Part shown: positions 60,331 to 64,000 of the stretch, one piece after another
How the letters are laid out: every line of letters starts with the position of its first letter
How positions within the stretch are numbered: the first letter of the stretch is position 1
Source of the DNA: Mycobacterium sp. Aquia_216
GTDB taxonomy: Bacteria; Actinomycetota; Actinomycetes; Mycobacteriales; Mycobacteriaceae
Reading direction: 5' to 3'
Length of the DNA: 64,000 nucleotides
NCBI RefSeq assembly: GCF_026723865.1
Contig: NZ_CP113529.1
Coordinates: forward strand, 2,728,001-2,792,000
Program-made: the position numbers and the translations under genes
The notes under the pieces: generated by a model
What the model saw: only the letters and a program-made list of their open reading frames with translations
What the model was told of the DNA's origin: nothing
Databases searched by the model: none

Positions 60331-62160
60331 TCAGAACGCGTCTTCGGAGATGCGCATCACGTCATCGTCGATGGCCTCGATGACGCGGCGCAGCGCGGTC
60401 AGTTTCGGCAGCATGTTCTTGGCGAAGAACGCCGAGGTCGCGATCTTCCCCCGGTAGAACGCCGCGTCGCTGTCGGACGGATTGTTGCCCAGCGCCGCAT
60501 GCGCGACTCCGGCGTGGACCAGCAATCGCCAGCCGATCAGCAGGTCGCCGACCGCGAGCAGGTAGCGCACCGACCCAAGTCCCACCTTGTAAATCTCCGT
60601 GGGGTGCTGGGTGGCGGACATCAGGTAGCCGGTCAACGCACCCGTCATCGCCGTGACCTCGTCGAGGGCGGTTTGCAGCGCTTGCGCCTGCGATTTCAGC
60701 GCCTCGTCGCAGTTGTCGATCGTCTGACTGATCTGCGCGGTCACAAACTGCAGGGCCTGGCCGTGGTCGCGGACGATCTTGCGGAAAAAGAAGTCCAGCG
60801 CCTGAATCGCGGTGGTGCCCTCGTAGAGGGAGTCGATCTTGGAATCGCGGATGTACTGCTCCAGCGGATAGTCCTGCAGGAAGCCCGAGCCGCCCAGTGT
60901 CTGCAACGACTCGGTCAGAATCTCGTACGCCCGTTCGGAGCTCACCCCTTTGACGATGGGCAAAAGGAGATCATCGATGCGGTGCGCCTGGTCGTGGTCT
61001 GCACCCGAAACCTGTTGTGCCAGAGCATCATCCTGATGCGCGGCGGCATACATATAGAGCGCCCGCAACCCCTCGGCGTAGGCCTTCTGGGTCATCAGGC
61101 TACGTCGCACATCGGGATGGTGCAGGATCGTGACCCGCGGCGCGGTCTTGTCCGTCATCTGGGTCATGTCCGCGCCCTGCACCCGCTCCTTGGCATAGGC
61201 CAGTGCGTTGAGATAGCCGGTGGAAAGCGTGCCGGCGGCCTTGACGCCGATCGTCATGCGCGCGTGCTCGATCACGGTGAACATCTGCGCGATCCCGTTG
61301 TGCACGCCGCCGACCAGGTAGCCCACGGCGGGCACGTCGGTGGCGCCGAACGTCACCTCGCAGGTCGGGGAGGACTTGATACCCATCTTGTGCTCCAGCC
61401 CGGTGACGAAAACGCCGTTGCGCGGACCGAGTTCGAACGTGTCGGGGTCGAAAAGGTAATTGGGCACGTAGAACAGGCTCAGCCCCTTGGTGCCCGGACC
61501 GGCGCCCTCCGGGCGGGCCAGCACCAGATGAAAGACGTTGTCGGCGGTGTCGCCGACGTCACCTCCGGAGATGAACCGCTTGACGCCCTCGATATGCCAG
61601 GTGCCGTCCGGCTGCGCGATGGCCTTGCTGCGACCGGCGCCGACGTCGGAGCCCGCATCGGGTTCGGTGAGCACCATTGTGGCGGCCCAGCCGCGCTCGA
61701 CTCCCTCTGCCGCCCACCGCTTCTGTTCCTCATCACCCTCGGCGTAAAGCGCTTGCGCCATAAAAGGTCCCAGGCAGAAGAAGCTCGCGGACGGATTGGC
61801 GCAGAAGAGCATTTCGTTGACCGCCCACGCCAGCGGCGGCGGCGCCGGCATGCCACCGATGTCTTCGGCCAGGCCGAGCCGCCACCACTCGGCGTCCTTG
61901 ATGGCTTGCACCGTCTTGGCCAATTCGGGCGCCACGCTGATCGTGTGCGCGTCGGGGTCGAAGACCGGCGGATTACGGTCTGCGAACGCGAAGGTTTCGG
62001 CGACCGGGCCTTCTGCCAGGCGGGCGGCTTCGGACAATATGGTCCGGACCGTGTCAGCGTCGAGCTCGCTGTACTGTCCGGTGCCGAGAACAGCGCCCAC
62101 CTCAAGAACTTCGAAGATATTGAACTCGAGATCACGGACATTGGCGATGTAGTGGCCCAA
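60331..62160 (-). CDS. fadE15: Acyl-CoA dehydrogenase FadE15
   Basis: This 609-residue FAD enzyme belongs to the long (about 600-residue) mycobacterial acyl-CoA dehydrogenases. It has [12 protein letters not shown] (FAD/substrate binding), [12 protein letters not shown], and the C-terminal [19 protein letters not shown] followed by [13 protein letters not shown], which contains the catalytic Glu. It catalyses the first oxidation of acyl-CoA degradation. I place the start at TTG 62160 ([13 protein letters not shown]), which has GAGGGAGAAG just upstream and gives close to the M. tuberculosis FadE15 (Rv1467c) length. Confidence 0.93.
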   Translation of the reverse strand: MGHYIANVRDLEFNIFEVLEVGAVLGTGQYSELDADTVRTILSEAARLAEGPVAETFAFADRNPPVFDPDAHTISVAPELAKTVQAIKDAEWWRLGLAEDIGGMPAPPPLAWAVNEMLFCANPSASFFCLGPFMAQALYAEGDEEQKRWAAEGVERGWAATMVLTEPDAGSDVGAGRSKAIAQPDGTWHIEGVKRFISGGDVGDTADNVFHLVLARPEGAGPGTKGLSLFYVPNYLFDPDTFELGPRNGVFVTGLEHKMGIKSSPTCEVTFGATDVPAVGYLVGGVHNGIAQMFTVIEHARMTIGVKAAGTLSTGYLNALAYAKERVQGADMTQMTDKTAPRVTILHHPDVRRSLMTQKAYAEGLRALYMYAAAHQDDALAQQVSGADHDQAHRIDDLLLPIVKGVSSERAYEILTESLQTLGGSGFLQDYPLEQYIRDSKIDSLYEGTTAIQALDFFFRKIVRDHGQALQFVTAQISQTIDNCDEALKSQAQALQTALDEVTAMTGALTGYLMSATQHPTEIYKVGLGSVRYLLAVGDLLIGWRLLVHAGVAHAALGNNPSDSDAAFYRGKIATSAFFAKNMLPKLTALRRVIEAIDDDVMRISEDAF

Positions 62161-62162
62161 GA

Positions 62163-62172
62163 CTTCTCCCTC
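62163..62172 (-). promoter_or_regulatory. Ribosome binding site that fixes the fadE15 TTG start
   Basis: On the minus strand GAGGGAGAAG ends 2 bases before TTG 62160. No ATG or GTG is equally well placed, and the upstream extension of the frame has no similarity to the family. Confidence 0.55.
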
Positions 62173-62403
62173 GACCGGTCCGTCCGGCGACGGATCATCA
62201 GCCCTAAGTCTGTCCGAGCAGGGAAACCTTCCGCAACCGTAACCTCGGGGCACCGGTCGTTGTCGACCGCAAACGAAAACCCCACTGTTCATTGGGAAGA
62301 TCGGCGCGCGTCACTCCGCCGCCGCCGCGTCCCGACCGTCGGCTGGCCAATCACTGCTGGCGAGAGCAGGATGGGCTTGCGCCAATGGTCGACATTTGCG
62401 GCG

Positions 62404-62429
62404 GGAACATCGGAGAAGTACGCGGCGTT
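62404..62429 (+). promoter_or_regulatory. SigH-type promoter of trxA
   Basis: GGAAC (62404-62408), 18 bp, GTT (62427-62429) matches the actinobacterial oxidative-stress sigma consensus (SigH in mycobacteria, SigR in Streptomyces). The expected start of transcription is within a few bases of the GTG at 62439, which predicts a leaderless, SigH-controlled trxA mRNA. Confidence 0.65.
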
Positions 62430-62438
62430 AGGCAGAAT

Positions 62439-62789
62439 GTGACGACACAGGATCTCACTGCGGAGCAGTTCAACGCGACCATCGAAAACAACGACATCGT
62501 GCTGGTTGACTTCTGGGCTTCCTGGTGTGGGCCATGTCGCCAGTTCGGGCCGACTTTCCAGGCGTCGTCGGAAAAACACCCTGACATCGTGCATGCCAAG
62601 GTCGATACCGAGGCCCAACAAGAGCTGGCCGCCGCGGCCCAGATTCGGTCCATCCCGACGCTGATGGCCTTCAAGAAGGGCAAGTTGCTGTTCAACCAGC
62701 CCGGGGCATTGCCGCCGGCGGCGTTGGAGGATCTGGTGCAGCAAGTCAGGGACTTCGACGTCGACGCGGTTCAAGCAGAGCAAGCCTGA
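62439..62789 (+). CDS. trxA: Thioredoxin
   Basis: This 116-residue thioredoxin has active site WASWCGPCRQFGPTF, the conserved Asp in the buried strand (IVLVDFWAS) and the cis-proline in IRSIPTLMAF. It reduces protein disulfides in the cytoplasm. It starts at the GTG at 62439 (TTQDLTAEQF), which agrees with family length and with the promoter. A longer open frame upstream is not thioredoxin-like. In M. tuberculosis trxA (Rv1470) is followed by trxB1; here echA12 follows directly, so this thioredoxin must use a reductase encoded elsewhere. Confidence 0.95.
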   Translation: MTTQDLTAEQFNATIENNDIVLVDFWASWCGPCRQFGPTFQASSEKHPDIVHAKVDTEAQQELAAAAQIRSIPTLMAFKKGKLLFNQPGALPPAALEDLVQQVRDFDVDAVQAEQA

Positions 62790-62826
62790 CCAGCGCCGCC
62801 GAATAGGTCGCTGGCCTCGGTCGCGA

Positions 62827-62832
62827 TACCGT
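62827..62832 (+). promoter_or_regulatory. -10 element of echA12, leaderless type
   Basis: TACCGT is followed by 6 bp and then the GTG at 62839, giving echA12 its own promoter separate from trxA. Confidence 0.45.
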
Positions 62833-62838
62833 TCACGG

Positions 62839-63648
62839 GTGAGTTTGGTACTCGTTGAACACCCGCGGCCCGGTGTTGCCTTGATCACCCTCAATCGGCC
62901 CGAGCGCATGAATTCCATGGCGTTCGACGTCATGGTGCCGTTGAAAGAGGCCCTGGAACAGGTCACCTACGACAACTCCGTGCGAGTCGTCGTACTGACC
63001 GGGGCGGGTCGGGGGTTCTCCTCCGGTGCTGATCACAAATCTGCGGGCACCGTGCCGAACGTGGATGGGCTCACGCGCCCTACGTACGCACTGCGTTCGA
63101 TGGAGATTCTCGACGACGTCATCCTGATGCTGCGGCGCCTGCATCAGCCGGTCATCGCCGCGGTCAACGGCGCGGCGATCGGCGGTGGGTTGTGCCTGGC
63201 GCTTGCCGCCGACATCCGGGTGGCCTCCACCAACGCCTATTTCCGGGCTGCCGGCATCAACAACGGGTTGACCGCCAGCGAACTGGGTCTGTCCTACCTG
63301 CTGCCGAGGGCCATCGGAGCGTCGCGGGCCTTCGAGATCATGCTGACCGGCCGCGACGTCACCGCCGAGGAGGCCGAGCGCATCGGGCTGGTGTCATGTC
63401 AGGTCCCCGAGGGTCAATTGCTGGACACCTGCTATGCGATCGCCGCGCGGATAGCCGCGTTCTCCCGGCCCGGAGTCGAGTTGACCAAACGCACACTCTG
63501 GACTGGACTGGACGCCGGTAGTCTGGAAGGGCACATGCAAGCCGAAGGCTTGGGACAGCTTTTCGTCCGACTGCTCACCGCCAACTTCGAAGAAGCGGTT
63601 GCTGCGCGCGCGGAACGGCGGCCCGCGGTGTTCACCGACGACAAATAG
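62839..63648 (+). CDS. echA12: Enoyl-CoA hydratase/isomerase family protein EchA12
   Basis: This 269-residue crotonase-fold protein has oxyanion-hole segments GRGFSSGADHK and NGAAIGGGLCLALAADIR. At the position of the first hydratase Glu it has a residue of NAYFRAAGINNGLTASELG, so it may be an isomerase or a hydrolase and not a standard hydratase. The C-terminal helices include LDTCYAIAARIAAFSRPGVELTK. It corresponds to M. tuberculosis EchA12 (Rv1472), reported in the membrane fraction. It follows trxA by 49 bp. Confidence 0.92.
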   Translation: MSLVLVEHPRPGVALITLNRPERMNSMAFDVMVPLKEALEQVTYDNSVRVVVLTGAGRGFSSGADHKSAGTVPNVDGLTRPTYALRSMEILDDVILMLRRLHQPVIAAVNGAAIGGGLCLALAADIRVASTNAYFRAAGINNGLTASELGLSYLLPRAIGASRAFEIMLTGRDVTAEEAERIGLVSCQVPEGQLLDTCYAIAARIAAFSRPGVELTKRTLWTGLDAGSLEGHMQAEGLGQLFVRLLTANFEEAVAARAERRPAVFTDDK

Positions 63649-63669
63649 CTTGTAAAGAGGAGAGCGATC

Positions 63670-64000
63670 GTGATCACGGCTACGGGCCTTGAGGTCCGCG
63701 CTGGTGCGCGCATCTTGCTCTCACCCGACGGCCCCGATCTCCGGATTCAGCCCGGCGACCGCATCGGGCTGGTCGGCCGTAATGGCGCGGGCAAGACCAC
63801 AACCCTGCGCATCCTGGCGGGGGAGAGCGAACCGTATGCCGGGGCGGTGACCCGGATCGGCGAAATCGGTTATCTGCCACAGGATCCCAAAGAGGGCGAT
63901 CTCGACGTGCTGGCCCGCGACCGGGTGCTGTCGGCCCGCGGATTGGACGTCCTGCTCACCGATTTGGAGAAGCAGCAGGCGTTGATGGCCGAGGTCGCCG
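63670..64000 (+). CDS. ABC-F family ATPase (Rv1473-like), 3' end outside window
   Basis: GTG at 63670, with AGAGGAGAG upstream, opens a frame that runs to the window end (110 codons seen). It starts VITATGLEVRAGARILL and has Walker A GRNGAGKTTTLRILAGE and the Q-loop IGYLPQDPKEGDLDVLARD. There is no membrane domain at the N-terminus. That matches ABC-F proteins, which act on the ribosome. M. tuberculosis Rv1473 was first named as a macrolide transporter component and has been linked to macrolide tolerance. The second ATPase half lies beyond the window. Confidence 0.9.
   Translation, partial: MITATGLEVRAGARILLSPDGPDLRIQPGDRIGLVGRNGAGKTTTLRILAGESEPYAGAVTRIGEIGYLPQDPKEGDLDVLARDRVLSARGLDVLLTDLEKQQALMAEVA

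Noticed and set aside
59992..62442. Plus-strand open frame of 816 codons across the end of the YihY gene and the whole of fadE15
   Set aside because: Low-complexity shadow of fadE15; the fadE15 protein on the minus strand has all family motifs.

Overview
The window reads as core chromosome of a nontuberculous Mycobacterium, probably a slow grower. It is high-GC throughout and its genes match, almost one for one and in order, the Mycobacterium tuberculosis block from Rv1402 (priA) to Rv1473 (an ABC-F ATPase). It is not M. tuberculosis itself: sufB has no intein, no PE/PPE gene is present, ppc is present, and several M. tuberculosis genes at these positions are missing or replaced (the lectin gene before uvrC, the gene after whiA, trxB1 after trxA). 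These comparisons use remembered gene order, not a database search. I see no tRNA, rRNA, CRISPR array, insertion sequence or prophage.

Layout. 1-7065: the end of priA, a MarR regulator facing a methyltransferase across an operator-like palindrome, then fmt-rsmB, rpe and ribD. 7062-9319: the P55 efflux pump and lipoprotein LprG, on the minus strand. 9451-14515: the riboflavin genes ribC, ribA2 and ribH with small interspersed genes, a PH-domain membrane protein, lprH and a hemophore-family protein. 14690-19615: uvrC-rapZ-cuvA-whiA, translationally coupled. 19733-24827: lipid metabolism (a WS/DGAT, LipO, FadD12 and an acyltransferase). 24828-25860: a sparse stretch with one hypothetical gene and one candidate microprotein. 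26078-34862: glycolysis (gap-pgk-tpiA), a FUSC-like membrane protein, secG, ppc and a DUF1206 protein. 34867-43071 (minus): tkt-tal-zwf-opcA-pgl, followed by a coiled-coil protein and an unusual cytochrome P450. 43338-47002: haem O/A synthesis (ctaB, ctaA) flanking a divergent quinone reductase/ATP-grasp pair. 47122-50560 (minus): an ABC exporter and MptB. 50681-56990: the SUF iron-sulfur operon sufR-B-D-C-S-U-T. 57008-64000: a two-repeat lipoprotein, an MscS channel, a YihY protein, FadE15, TrxA, EchA12 and the start of an ABC-F ATPase.

How the genes work together. Glycolysis, anaplerosis (ppc) and the pentose phosphate pathway lie side by side. The riboflavin, haem A and Fe-S modules supply redox cofactors. 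LprG-P55, MptB and the lipid genes serve the cell envelope. Most operons have ATGA/GTGA or TGATG overlaps, implying translational coupling.

The most instructive regulatory pattern is a set of about a dozen genes whose -10 hexamer (TANNNT or one mismatch) lies 6-8 bp before the start codon, which predicts leaderless mRNAs. Two are special: trxA has a SigH-type promoter ending at its GTG start, and the SufR inverted repeat covers the sufR start codon. No wholly new system is evident. The best candidates for novelty are the P450 with an Asn in its I-helix, the internally shortened ATP-grasp protein, the strong hairpin before ribA2, and the 43-codon reading frame in the sparse stretch.
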